A stretch of DNA of 64,000 bases from Bog-473 sp963726005. Its GTDB lineage: Bacteria > Actinomycetota > Acidimicrobiia > Acidimicrobiales > RAAP-2. Position 1 is the stretch's first letter. Every line of letters starts with the position of its first letter. Made by a program: the position numbers and the translations under genes. Shown in pieces: positions 36,678-45,791 of this stretch. The stretch covers positions 248,001 through 312,000 of the forward strand of contig CAVSAT010000004.1 of the NCBI GenBank assembly GCA_963726005.1. Reading direction: 5' to 3'. The notes under the pieces were generated by a model. The model worked only from the letters and a program-made list of their open reading frames with translations, ran no database searches and was not told where the DNA came from.

Positions 36678-37879
36678 ATGCCGAGAACATGCGACTTTCC
36701 TGTCTTCGACGCCGACAACCACTTCTACGAGACGAGGGATTCCTTCACCCGTCACCTGCCGGACCGCTACAAGGGCGCCATCGACTACGTCGACCTGCAC
36801 GGGCGAACCAAGATCATGATCAGGGGCACGGTCAGCGACTACATACCCAACCCAACATTCGAGGTCGTGGCCCGGCCGGGCGCCCAGGAGGAGTACTTCC
36901 GTAACGGGAATCCCGAGGGCAAGTCGTACCGCGAGTTGATCGGCGAACCGATGCGTAGCCTTCCCGCGTTCCGCGAGCCTGCTCCCCGCCTCGAGTTGAT
37001 GGACGAGCTCGGGGTCGACCGCGCGCTGATGTTCCCGACACTCGCCAGCCTGCTCGAGGAGCGCATGCGCGACGCGCCGAACTGACGCACGCAGCCATTC
37101 ACGCGCTGAACGAGTGGATGTACGAGGAATGGACCTTCAACTACGAGAACCGTATCTTCGCGACGCCGGTCATCACCCTGCCGATCGTGGAGAAAGCCCT
37201 CGAAGAGCTCGAATGGGTTCTCGAGCGCGGCGCGAAGACCGTACTCATACGACCTGCGCCGGTGCCCGGGTACCGCGGGTCACGTTCGTTCGGGTTCCCC
37301 GAGTTCGACCCCTTCTGGAAGGCAGTGCAGGACGCGGACATCCTCGTGTCGATGCACTCGTCCGACAGCGGGTACACGCGCTACCAGAACGAGTGGACCG
37401 GCTCGAGCGAGATGCTGCCGTTCCGTCTGGACCCCTTCCGGATGATGAGCGTCGGCAAGCGGCCGATGGAGGACACCATGACCGCCTTCTGCTGCCACGG
37501 GGTCTTCGCGCGTTTCCCCGACCTCCGGATCGCGTCGATTGAGAGCGGCGGCGACTGGGTGGCCGGGTTCGTGGCGCACCTGGCCGACGTCCATCGGAAG
37601 ATGCCCCACGCCTTCGACGGCGACCCCGTCGAGCAGTTCAAGTCGCACGTGTACGTGAGCCCGTTCCACGAGGACAACCTCGGCGTGCTGATCGACACGA
37701 TCGGCATCGACCACGTGCTGTTCGGATCCGACTACCCCCACCCGGAGGGGCTGGCGGAGCCGTGCAGCTACGTGGACCACCTGCCGCCCGGGTTGGCGCA
37801 GGATGACGTGGCGAAGGTCATGGGCGGCAACCTGGCGCGGATCATGCGGGTCGATGCTCCTGTGGGCGCGTCCAAGTAG
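36678..37879 (+). CDS. Amidohydrolase-2 family protein (FDADNHFYET subgroup, frameshift near 37079)
   Basis: About 400 residues, a close relative of the protein at 12366-13568. The first part runs from MPRTCDFPVFDADNHFYETR to LLEERMRDAP and then hits a stop. The rest continues in another frame from ELTHAAIHALNEWMYEEW to FGSDYPHPEGLAEPC. One missing C in the CC run near 37077-37079 explains the break. Metal ligands in FDADNH, MHSSDSG and GSDYPH are all kept. It has a type 1 operator immediately upstream and precedes an enoyl-CoA hydratase gene. Confidence 0.9.
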
Positions 37880-37986
37880 ACGGATGGACGAAGGAGCGGC
37901 CCCCGGCATTGCTCCCCCCGCTGTCGCTGACTTTCTAACGTAGTGTCACCTCACGACGAATAACGCCTGCCCAGAGGGAGCCGGAG

Positions 37987-38895
37987 ATGCCTGACTACAA
38001 GTTCGTGCAGTACGAGACGCTCGACTCGGGCAGGATCGTTCGCATCATGCTCAACCGGCCCGAGGCGCGGAACGCGCAGAACCGGGGACTCCTCGTCGAC
38101 CTGCACGACGCCTTCCTGCACGCGGAGGCGGACGACGAGGTCCGCGTGGTCATCCTCGGCGGCATGGGGCCGATGTTCTCGTCCGGGCACGACATGGGGT
38201 CCAAGGTCTCCATGGAGGAGGGGAGGCCGGGTCCGGGTCAGCACCCCACGCGGACGATCAACGGTGCGACGCGCAAGGGCGCCGAGAGCCTCATGCTGCA
38301 GGAGTGGCACTACTTCTTCGAGAACACGCGCCGGTGGCGCAACCTGCGCAAGATAACCATCGGACAGGCCCACGGCGACGTCTACGCTGCGGGCCTCATG
38401 CTCCTGTGGGCCTGCGACCTCATCGTGTGCGCCCAGGGAACGCGGTTCGCGGACGTCGTCGGGACCCGGCTGGGAATGTGCGGCGTCGAGTACTTCGCCC
38501 ATCCGTGGGAGTTCGGACCGCGCCGAGCGAAGGAACTGCTGCTCACGGGCGACTCTGTCGACGCCGACGAGGCCTACACCCTCGGCATGGTCAGCAAGGT
38601 GTTCCCCCCGGACGAGCTCTCCGACCTCACGCTCGAGTACGCACGGAGGATCGCACAGTTGCCCACGATGTCAGCGCTGCTGATTAAGGAGTCCGTCAAC
38701 CAGACCGTCGACAACATGGGCTTCTACAACGCGCTGAATGCCTGCTTTACGTTGCACGAGCTGAACCACTCGCATTGGGCCCAGGTGAACGACGACGGGT
38801 ACCCGGTGGCGAAGGAGGATTCGGGCATCCCCAACTGGAAGCAGGCGCCGCCGATCGTGCCGGCGCTCAAGGACAAGGTCCGGGCCGACCAGTGA
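37987..38895 (+). CDS. Enoyl-CoA hydratase/isomerase family protein
   Basis: A 302-residue crotonase-fold protein with IMLNRPEARNAQNRGLL, the first oxyanion loop GPMFSSGHDMGS, and GDVYAAGLMLLWACDLIV. Positions that hold the two catalytic glutamates in classical hydratases are not conserved in GTRLGMCGVEYFAHPW, so it may be an isomerase, hydrolase or hydratase with altered chemistry. The C-terminal FTLHELNHSHW block is shared with actinobacterial relatives of CoA-thioester catabolism. The 107 bp before it contain a weak TGAC/GTTA pattern with different spacing from the type 1 element. Confidence 0.9.
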   Translation: MPDYKFVQYETLDSGRIVRIMLNRPEARNAQNRGLLVDLHDAFLHAEADDEVRVVILGGMGPMFSSGHDMGSKVSMEEGRPGPGQHPTRTINGATRKGAESLMLQEWHYFFENTRRWRNLRKITIGQAHGDVYAAGLMLLWACDLIVCAQGTRFADVVGTRLGMCGVEYFAHPWEFGPRRAKELLLTGDSVDADEAYTLGMVSKVFPPDELSDLTLEYARRIAQLPTMSALLIKESVNQTVDNMGFYNALNACFTLHELNHSHWAQVNDDGYPVAKEDSGIPNWKQAPPIVPALKDKVRADQ

Positions 38896-38917
38896 CCGGC
38901 CCGGCGGGCGGGGCCGG
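38896..38917 (+). terminator. GC-rich hairpin after the enoyl-CoA hydratase
   Basis: CCGGCCC and GGGCCGG arms (seven pairs, eight-base loop) begin at the base after the TGA stop codon. No run of T follows, so it may act with a termination factor or only stabilise the mRNA end. It separates the hydratase from the importer genes. Confidence 0.4.
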
Positions 38918-39052
38918 CGCCAGCCGGGGGTTGAATTGGCGGAGGAGCGTGGTCGATAATGGAGCATCCGCAATTTGAGAATGTCGATTCCGTAGCAGGT
39001 CAGCACGCTATTTAGCCGCCCTGCACGGCCGGGCGGGCCTGGTTAGAATCAG

Positions 39053-39072
39053 TATTGACGTCGACGTCAGAA
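39053..39072 (+). promoter_or_regulatory. Type 1 operator, copy E
   Basis: TATTGACGTCGACGTCAGAA, the best match to a symmetric type 1 site, lies 40 bp before the importer permease start (39113). Its centre GACGTCGACGTC is fully palindromic. It places substrate uptake under the same control as the amidohydrolases and the thiolase. Confidence 0.85.
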
Positions 39073-39112
39073 ACTCTCGGCCGAAGCCGGCGAGAAGGGG
39101 TGGGTCCGCAGG

Positions 39113-41137
39113 ATGCTGCAGTTCGTGATCGCCGGGCTGGTGCTGGGGGGGATCTACGCGATCGCCTCCGCCGGCCTGGTCATCACCTACACGTCGTCGG
39201 GCATCCTCAACTTCGCGTTCGGCGCACTGGCGTTCTTCATTGCCCGCTTCTACTACTACCTGCACACGCAGGAGAGCTGGGGCATCGTCCCGGCCGCCGT
39301 CGTCTCCATCGGGATCGCTGCGCCCGCGCTCGGGGTGCTGCTCTACGTCGTGCTCTTCCGCCACCTACGGCTGTCCTCACCGCTGATCAAGGTGGTGGCG
39401 ACGATCGGTCTCCTGGTGGCGCTCCCGTCACTGGCGACCTTGATCTTCGGCAACCAGGCCATTCAGGCGGCGCCGGGGTTGGCACCGGAGCCCGTGCACG
39501 TCTACCAGTTCCTCGGTGTACCGGTGACCTTGGACCAGATCATCGTGTACATCTGCGTCGTACTCACGGTGGCAGTGGGCGCCGCGGTGCTGCGGTACAC
39601 CGACGTTGGTCTCAAGGTGAGGGCGATGGTCGACTCGCCCGCGATGACCGACCTTTCCGGCACCAACCCGACGACCATTTCGATCGGCGTCTGGGCTGTC
39701 AGCACCTTCTTTGCCGGTCTGTGCGGCGTGCTTGCGGCTCCCATCATCGGGCTCGACCCAAACAACTTCACGCTGCTCATCGCGGCGTCGTTCGCGGCAG
39801 TTATCGCAGCACGGTTGCGCAGTCTCCCCATTGCCGTGGCAGTCGGGCTGTTGATGGGGGTCGCCACGTCTCTGTTCCAGCGCTACCTGCCGCCGGCGAG
39901 TAACTGGACGACCGAGATCATCGACGCCGTCCCCTTCATGGTCATCGCCGTGGTACTCGTCTACAACCTCATCCGCCGGGGTCGAGTGGGCGACGCCGAG
40001 GTTTGGGGCGGCGCGTTGGACCGCGCGATCACGCCGCAGGGAGAGAGCCGCCTGGGCGGCTCCACCGACAGCGTGGTCGAGGAAGCGTCCCTGACCTTCT
40101 TCGGAAAGTACGCCGGCCCGCTGCTCCTCATCGCGGTTGTCGCCGCGCTGCCGCTCATCGTGCAGGGGTATTGGGTGGGGCTGATGGCCGAGGGCTTCGC
40201 CTATGGCGTCATCTTCTTGTCGTGGACGATCGTGACCGGAGAAGGCGGGATGCTCTGGTTGTGCCAGATCACCTTCGCGGGGGTCGGAGCACTGACGACC
40301 GCGCAGCTCGCCAACAACCACGGGTGGCCCGTTCTGGCCGCCGTCGTTGCCGGTGGCCTCGTCGCCCTTGTCCTGGGCGTCATCGTCGGACTGTTGAGCA
40401 TCCGCCTGGGTGACCTCTATGTCGCCCTGGTGACGCTCACGTTCGGACTCCTCATGGAGAACCTCGTCTTCACCCTGCCGAGCTTCGTGAACCAGGGCCT
40501 CGGGCTCAACCTCAACCGACCGGGCTTCGCCACGACCGACCTCTCGTACGCGTACCTGTGCCTGGCCGTGTTCGTCATCATCGCGCTGTTCATCGTGAAT
40601 TTCCGCCGATCGACAACCGGGCTCGCGCTCAACGCCGCCCGGTGGAGCGAGGCGGGGGCCCGGACGTCGGGCATCAGCGTCGTGCAGATGAAGGTGATCG
40701 CCGGGGCGCTGGCGGCCCTGATCGCCGGCATCGGCGGTGGGTTGCTCGCCTTGGCGCAGACGTCGTTCCAGCCCAGCGAGTTCGCGACATTCGCCGGCGT
40801 CGTCTGGCTGGCGGTGTTGGTGACGATCGGCGTGCGCTCGAATGCGGCGGCCCTGTTGGGGGGCATCTCCTTCGTCATGCTGCCGGCGTTGACGCAGGCG
40901 TACCTGCCGACCTGGACGGCGAACCTCTTGCCGGTGTTCTTCGGCCTCGGCGCCATCTCGGCGGCGAAGTACCCGGACGGTGCCCTGGCCGAGCAGAGCC
41001 GGCGACTACGGCGCCTGGTGCTCCACCTCGCGCCGGGCCGCAGGGGAACGACGCAGTTCGCGGACGAGCTCAGCCTGCGGCCGGCCGAGGTCGGCCCGGT
41101 CGATCCAACGCCGAGGGTTGCTGAGCACGTCTCGTGA
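39113..41137 (+). CDS. Fused LivH-LivM-type ABC transporter permease
   Basis: A 674-residue permease that joins two membrane proteins normally encoded separately. Residues 1-300 are LivH-like (VIAGLVLGGIYAIASAGLV, TYTSSGILNFAFGALAFF, EIIDAVPFMVIAVVLVYNL). Residues about 330-650 are LivM-like (AEGFAYGVIFLSWTIVTGEGG, LWLCQITFAGVGALTTAQL, LSIRLGDLYVALVTLTFGLL). A hydrophilic linker of about 40 residues separates them. It forms the membrane channel of a branched-chain-amino-acid-type importer. Given the neighbours, the cargo may be a carboxylic acid rather than an amino acid. It is followed directly by both ATPase genes. Confidence 0.94.
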   Translation: MLQFVIAGLVLGGIYAIASAGLVITYTSSGILNFAFGALAFFIARFYYYLHTQESWGIVPAAVVSIGIAAPALGVLLYVVLFRHLRLSSPLIKVVATIGLLVALPSLATLIFGNQAIQAAPGLAPEPVHVYQFLGVPVTLDQIIVYICVVLTVAVGAAVLRYTDVGLKVRAMVDSPAMTDLSGTNPTTISIGVWAVSTFFAGLCGVLAAPIIGLDPNNFTLLIAASFAAVIAARLRSLPIAVAVGLLMGVATSLFQRYLPPASNWTTEIIDAVPFMVIAVVLVYNLIRRGRVGDAEVWGGALDRAITPQGESRLGGSTDSVVEEASLTFFGKYAGPLLLIAVVAALPLIVQGYWVGLMAEGFAYGVIFLSWTIVTGEGGMLWLCQITFAGVGALTTAQLANNHGWPVLAAVVAGGLVALVLGVIVGLLSIRLGDLYVALVTLTFGLLMENLVFTLPSFVNQGLGLNLNRPGFATTDLSYAYLCLAVFVIIALFIVNFRRSTTGLALNAARWSEAGARTSGISVVQMKVIAGALAALIAGIGGGLLALAQTSFQPSEFATFAGVVWLAVLVTIGVRSNAAALLGGISFVMLPALTQAYLPTWTANLLPVFFGLGAISAAKYPDGALAEQSRRLRRLVLHLAPGRRGTTQFADELSLRPAEVGPVDPTPRVAEHVS

Positions 41138-42033
41138 TGCCGACCACGACCCATGGCGCAGTCCAGAGCAGTCCGACCGAGGCGGGCCTCCCCGCGCTGG
41201 TGGCGAAGGACGTCTGCGTCCGCTTCGGTGGATTGATGGCACTTTCCGAAGTGTCGCTGGAGATAGAGCCCGGCCGGATCGCCGGCCTCGTCGGGCCCAA
41301 CGGTGCGGGAAAGTCGACGTTGCTCGCCGTGCTGTCCGGGCTCCTGCGCCCCAACTCGGGCCGGGTCTGGCTCCGCGGCGAAGACGTGACCAAGGCTTCC
41401 CCCCGAGCACGCGCGACGCAAGGCCTGGCGCGGACCTTCCAACAGCCCGAGATGTTCCTCGGTTTGACGGTGCGTGAGCACCTGGTCCTGGCCCATCGCG
41501 CCCGTGTCTCGCGCAAGCGGCTCTGGCGTGACATGTTCGATCCGCGCTGCCTCATGCCAGCATCGCCGGCCGAGAATGAACGGGTGGACGGATTGCTCGA
41601 ACTCCTCAGGCTGACGAAGGTGGCGAAGGCCCCTGTTGCCGCATTGCCGCTCGGGATCATCCGCCTCGTCGAGGTGGGTCGCGCCCTCGCCAGCGATCCG
41701 CACGTGCTGCTCTTGGACGAGCCGCTGTCCGGACTGGACATGAAGGCATCGGAGAACCTGCTCTCGATCTTCCGGGGCATCGTCGAAGAGAATGACCACG
41801 GCCTTTCTCTCATCATCGTCGAGCACGATGTCGCAGCGGTCCTGGCGCTGTCGCACACGGTGTTCGTCCTCGACTTCGGAGAACGGATTGCCGCAGGGAG
41901 CCCTGAGCATGTCCGTAGCGACCCTGCTGTCCGAGCGGCCTACCTGGGGGACAGTGAGCCGCAGCAGCGGTCGGCCGCACCGCGGCTCGCCGGGCAGGGA
42001 CCGGCGGCATCTGTGGGCGGGTCGAACCCGTGA
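41137..42033 (+). CDS. livG: ABC transporter ATPase, LivG-like
   Basis: A 298-residue ATPase with Walker A GPNGAGKST and Walker B VLLLDEPLSGLD. The signature region reads ALPLGIIRLVEVGRALA instead of the usual LSxGxQ form, a divergence common in LivG. The start is ATG 41137, overlapping the permease stop (TGATG); GTG 41134 is the alternative. The C-terminal extension of about 40 residues after the LivG core (EPQQRSAAPRLAGQ) is low-complexity. It pairs with LivF as the energising subunits. Confidence 0.93.
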   Translation: MPTTTHGAVQSSPTEAGLPALVAKDVCVRFGGLMALSEVSLEIEPGRIAGLVGPNGAGKSTLLAVLSGLLRPNSGRVWLRGEDVTKASPRARATQGLARTFQQPEMFLGLTVREHLVLAHRARVSRKRLWRDMFDPRCLMPASPAENERVDGLLELLRLTKVAKAPVAALPLGIIRLVEVGRALASDPHVLLLDEPLSGLDMKASENLLSIFRGIVEENDHGLSLIIVEHDVAAVLALSHTVFVLDFGERIAAGSPEHVRSDPAVRAAYLGDSEPQQRSAAPRLAGQGPAASVGGSNP

Positions 42034-42776
42034 CCGAGCCGCTGCTCGGTGTGCAGGCCATCGATGTTCGCTACGGGCCGTCCCAGGCTCTCTTCGGAGT
42101 CTCGGTCGACGTCCCCCCCGGGAGCGTCCTGGCCGTGCTGGGTGTCAACGGTGCAGGAAAGAGCACGCTGGCGCGAGCGGTGTGCGGCCTCGTCAAGCCG
42201 AGTGCGGGACGCGTGACCTTCGACGGGAAGGACATCACGGGACTGCCGGCCCACCGCATCCGCCGACTGGGGCTGACCTACATCCCGGAGGGTCGCGGCA
42301 TCTTTCCCGGCCTCTCCGTGATCGAGAACTTGCGGATGGCGGTGGCCCAGGAACCACGATCCGAACGGGCCGCGGCCATCGGACGCGCCGTGGAGCACTT
42401 TCCGGTCCTCGGCCAACGCAGCTCCCAACGTGCCGGGAGCCTGTCGGGTGGCGAACAGCAGATGCTCGCGCTGGCGCGGGCTCTTGCCGTCTCTCCCAGG
42501 CTGATCATCGCCGACGAGATGTCGCTCGGACTGGCACCGCTGATGGCCGAATCGGTGTTCGAGGGGCTCGAGAACGCGCGCCGGTCGGGGATCACCATCG
42601 TGCTGATCGAGCAGTTCGTGCACAGGGCGCTGTCGATGGCCGACGGGTGCGTGATCCTGGCCCGCGGCCGGGTCAGCTGGTCGGGCCCGGCGTCCGAGGC
42701 CGGTCAAGAGGTCATCGACCGCTACCTCGGAGAGGCTGAGCACGCGACCGCCAATTTGCAGGTCGGTGGGGTATAG
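42030..42776 (+). CDS. livF: ABC transporter ATPase, LivF-like
   Basis: A 248-residue ATPase with Walker A GVNGAGKST, signature LSGGEQQMLALARAL and Walker B LIIADEMSLGLAP. It starts at GTG 42030, overlapping the livG stop (GTGA). It is the second energising subunit of the importer. Its last codons run into the type 2 operator at 42776, which precedes the binding-protein gene. Confidence 0.94.
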   Translation: MTEPLLGVQAIDVRYGPSQALFGVSVDVPPGSVLAVLGVNGAGKSTLARAVCGLVKPSAGRVTFDGKDITGLPAHRIRRLGLTYIPEGRGIFPGLSVIENLRMAVAQEPRSERAAAIGRAVEHFPVLGQRSSQRAGSLSGGEQQMLALARALAVSPRLIIADEMSLGLAPLMAESVFEGLENARRSGITIVLIEQFVHRALSMADGCVILARGRVSWSGPASEAGQEVIDRYLGEAEHATANLQVGGV

Positions 42777-42793
42777 TACCGAACGGTCAGTAC
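42776..42793. promoter_or_regulatory. Type 2 palindromic operator, copy 3
   Basis: GTACCGAACGGTCAGTAC begins at the last base of the livF stop codon and lies 131 bp before the binding-protein start. Its half-sites match copies 1 and 2. The position suggests a second promoter for the binding-protein gene, separate from the type 1-controlled promoter of the permease. The 148-bp gap holds no gene. Confidence 0.75.
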
Positions 42794-42924
42794 AGATCAG
42801 ATGCAGGACGGGGCCCGCGTCTGGGGGAGGGCACATCTACGGTGGAGCGATTTGCAACGGCGGTCGCCCACCCGATCCCACCCGTCTTGGTCACCGCACT
42901 AGGCCCACGCACACTGGAGGAAGA

Positions 42925-44160
42925 ATGCGCGCACACCGGACGATGAGCAAGGCCCTTCTGGCCTCGATTGTCATCCTGCCGATCGTCATGGTCGGAGCAT
43001 CGGCGACGACTGCGGCGGCATCGCCGGCGCCGATCACCATCGCGTACATCACTGACGAGACGGGTCCGGGCTCGTCCCAGAACGGAACGTCACCGGCCGG
43101 GTTCAACGCTCGTATCGCTCTGCAAAACGCCCAAGGTGGTGTGCACGGCCACAAGCTCGTCCCCCTCGTCATCGACGATCAGACCAGCCCCTCGCAGATC
43201 GCGACGGCGGTCCAGGAGGCCGACTCCAAGGCGTTCGGCATCGTTTCGCAGAGCCCCCTCTTCTTCCTGGCCGACAAGTACCCCAACCAGGCGGGCGTAC
43301 CCGTCACGGGGACCTACGACGACGGGCCAGAGTGGGGCACCCAGCCGTTTACGAACATGTTCGCGTCGGACGAGGGCAGCGTCGATCCGAAGTATCCGGT
43401 CAACACGCAGATCGGGAACTTCCTGAAGGCGCACGGCGGCACGGTGCTGGGCGCCTACGGCTACTCGATCTCACCGTCCTCGAGCCGGGCCGCCATCGCC
43501 ACGACGAAGTCCTTCGAAAACGCCGGGGGCCAGTCCGGTGTCCTCGACACAACCGTTCCCTTCGGCGGCGTGGACTTCACTGCGGCCGCCCTCGTCGCGA
43601 AGCAGCACAACATCAACGCGATGGTGCCCGCCATGGACGCCAACTCGAACTACGCACTGGCGACGGCGCTCAAGCAGGCCGGAGTGAAGCTCAAGGCCAC
43701 CCTGTTCGCGACCGGGTACCAGCCTGACGTGATCAACTCTCCCGCCTGGGGCACGCTCCAGGGTGACTACTTCTTCTCACCGTTCCGCCCCTGGGCCCTG
43801 CCAAACGCCGGCACGCAGCAGATGCAGGCAGCCATGCAGAAGTACGCCCACTTCACCAAGAGCCAATTCCCGAATTTCGGCCAATACGAGTCGTGGGCCG
43901 GGGCCGATCTCATGATCCAGGGCCTTCAGATGGCCGGCTCCAACCCCACGCAGGCGGCGGTCATCAAGGACCTCCGGGGCCTGAAGTCCTACACCGCGAA
44001 CGGTCTGCTTCCGAACCCCATCAACTATTCGACCATCTTCGGACACGACGGTGCGCAGACATGTGCCTGGGTCATGCAGGCCGAGAAGACCGGGTTCGTC
44101 GCCGTCTCTTCGAAGCCGACCTGCGGCACGGATCTGCCTGGAACCTCGACCGCGAGCTAA
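42925..44160 (+). CDS. ABC transporter substrate-binding protein (Liv-type, type 1 periplasmic fold)
   Basis: A 411-residue exported binding protein. The signal peptide is SKALLASIVILPIVMVGASA followed by TTAAASPA; no lipobox cysteine is present, so membrane anchoring by lipid is not predicted. The mature protein starts with ITIAYITDETGPGS and has the two-lobed Leu/Ile/Val-binding pattern (FNARIALQNAQGGVHGHKLV, YESWAGADLMIQGLQMAG). The start is ATG 42925 after AGGAGGAAG. It delivers the ligand to the LivHM-LivG-LivF transporter encoded upstream. The ligand is unknown. Confidence 0.93.
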   Translation: MRAHRTMSKALLASIVILPIVMVGASATTAAASPAPITIAYITDETGPGSSQNGTSPAGFNARIALQNAQGGVHGHKLVPLVIDDQTSPSQIATAVQEADSKAFGIVSQSPLFFLADKYPNQAGVPVTGTYDDGPEWGTQPFTNMFASDEGSVDPKYPVNTQIGNFLKAHGGTVLGAYGYSISPSSSRAAIATTKSFENAGGQSGVLDTTVPFGGVDFTAAALVAKQHNINAMVPAMDANSNYALATALKQAGVKLKATLFATGYQPDVINSPAWGTLQGDYFFSPFRPWALPNAGTQQMQAAMQKYAHFTKSQFPNFGQYESWAGADLMIQGLQMAGSNPTQAAVIKDLRGLKSYTANGLLPNPINYSTIFGHDGAQTCAWVMQAEKTGFVAVSSKPTCGTDLPGTSTAS

Positions 44161-44185
44161 CTCGCCGGGCAGTCGGGTCAGACCT

Positions 44186-45022
44186 TCAACGGAGCCGCCA
44201 CTCCGGGCGGTACGCCTGAAACGTCTCCTGGCCGCCGGCGATGTTGTCGAACTGCGTCCCCAGGGAGACGAACGAGGACACCTGCGCCATGGCCTCGCGC
44301 CGGGACAGCTCATGCGCCATCCAGACCGCCCTCACCGTTCCCTGAATGGCGTAGACAGGTGCCGAGGCGATCGCCTTCGCCACCCACATGGCTCGCTCGA
44401 GCAGCTCAGGGAGCGGCGCGACCTCCGAGACCAGTCCGAGCTGGTGGGCCCGAGCGGCAGACATGCGCTCGTGCGCCCCGAGCAGCACCACGCGCAGCGT
44501 CTCGCCCAACGGGAGCTTCTGCAGGAGATGCATCGATTCGAATCCCGCCACCATGCCGTAGGTAACGTGCGGGTCGAAGAACGTGGCGTGCTCCGCCGCG
44601 ATGACGATGTCGGCCTCGCCGAGCATGTAGAGCGCGCCACCACAGGCCATCCCGTTGACCGCGGCAATGACCGGCTTCCACATGTCGTTCTGCTTCGGGT
44701 TGATGTTCACGCCAGGGTCGTTGTACTGGAACGGAGTCGACACGGGACCGGTGGAATTGTGCATCTTCTCCCGCCTCTCCTTGTTGCCGAGATAGCCCTC
44801 CTCAATCGACTCCATGCGGTCGATTCCCGTGCAGAAGGCCTTCTCGCCGGCGCCGGTCAGGATGACGGCCCGCACGTCGTCGTGCCTGCGCAGCGACCTC
44901 CAGAGCGTCCGCAGCTCCGACTGCATGATCTGGTTGAACGCGTTGTGCACGTCCGGACGATTCAGGGTGACGGTGGCGACGCCGTCATCCTCCTCGTACA
45001 GAAGTGTCTCGAATTCATCCAC
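44186..45022 (-). CDS. Enoyl-CoA hydratase/isomerase family protein
   Basis: A 278-residue crotonase-fold protein with VTLNRPDVHNAFNQIM, the oxyanion loop AGEKAFCTGIDR and VNGMACGGALYMLGEADIV. The segment HVTYGMVAGFESMHLLQKLP carries one Glu that could act in hydration. It starts at ATG 45022 and converges with the binding-protein gene (25-bp gap). No operator motif was seen upstream. The long loop between residues 75 and 112 (EEGYLGNKERREKMHNS) may cover a bulky substrate. Confidence 0.9.
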   Translation of the reverse strand: MDEFETLLYEEDDGVATVTLNRPDVHNAFNQIMQSELRTLWRSLRRHDDVRAVILTGAGEKAFCTGIDRMESIEEGYLGNKERREKMHNSTGPVSTPFQYNDPGVNINPKQNDMWKPVIAAVNGMACGGALYMLGEADIVIAAEHATFFDPHVTYGMVAGFESMHLLQKLPLGETLRVVLLGAHERMSAARAHQLGLVSEVAPLPELLERAMWVAKAIASAPVYAIQGTVRAVWMAHELSRREAMAQVSSFVSLGTQFDNIAGGQETFQAYRPEWRLR

Positions 45023-45110
45023 TCGAAGCCCCCTTTACGCGCCACACGATGGGTTGAGCGTCCGCCGCCGCACCACCCTAGTGTCCGCCCCTGACACCGC
45101 TCTCAGGCCG

Positions 45111-45791
45111 TCATCCGCCGAGAGGCAGATCGTGGTGGACGATGACGCGGCCTTCGTCGAAGCTCAGGAGGTGCCGCAAGGGCTGGGATTCGGGAAGCGG
45201 TTCCTCGTAGCTCCACGCGATGTCGTGGAGAGCGGAAGCGCCCACGCGGGCAGACCAATAGGTCGCCGTGCCCTTGTAGGGGCAGTACGTCTGTGATGCG
45301 CTCCGAACCAGGAGGTCGATGCGGACGTGCCGGGGGTCGACATAGAGACGGGGCTCCAGAGCGGTCTCGAACAGGGCGACGGTGTCAGACGTGTCGACGA
45401 GGGTGACGCCCGCAGCCTCCACCCGCAGCCGGCGCTGTGATCGCAGGCAGTCGACCCGGTGGAACGGGTTCCGCGGATGCCCGAACACCTGCTCGTCCTC
45501 TTCGAACCACGAGTCGACGGCGCCCCACTCCACGGTCACATAGCCCGGTGAATCGATCTCGGGCTCCGTCGGTAGGCCTTCGACGTCTCCGGTCGGAAAG
45601 GCATAGCTCGGCGGTCGTCCGGGCCGATGGACGAGCAGGACCCGTTCGCTGTCGATCAGGGTGGAGCCGTGCCGGATGGCCCGGACACGCCGCCGGAAGG
45701 GCTCGATGTACGTGACGTGTTCCGGCATGGGGGCGGTGAATCGTCCCGCCGGGTGCGCGCTGAGGGGTCCCTTCCCCGTGGTCAAACTCAT
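45111..45791 (-). CDS. DUF427 protein, probably two tandem domains
   Basis: A 226-residue protein with two DUF427-like halves. The first (residues about 20-95) has RRRVRAIRHGSTLIDSERVLLVH and PPSYAFPTGDV. The second (about 120-215) has LRVEAAGVTLVDTSDTVALFE, RHVRIDLLVRSASQTYCPYKG and TATYWSA, the family hallmark. DUF427 function is unknown. The start ATG 45791 overlaps the stop codon of the DUF427-thioesterase fusion gene (ATGA), so the two are made together and may interact. Confidence 0.88.
   Translation of the reverse strand: MSLTTGKGPLSAHPAGRFTAPMPEHVTYIEPFRRRVRAIRHGSTLIDSERVLLVHRPGRPPSYAFPTGDVEGLPTEPEIDSPGYVTVEWGAVDSWFEEDEQVFGHPRNPFHRVDCLRSQRRLRVEAAGVTLVDTSDTVALFETALEPRLYVDPRHVRIDLLVRSASQTYCPYKGTATYWSARVGASALHDIAWSYEEPLPESQPLRHLLSFDEGRVIVHHDLPLGG

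Noticed and set aside
37930..37965. Possible ninth type 1 site before the hydratase at 37987
   Set aside because: On the minus strand TGAC and GTTAGAA are present, but the spacing is one base off and the core GTCGA is missing.
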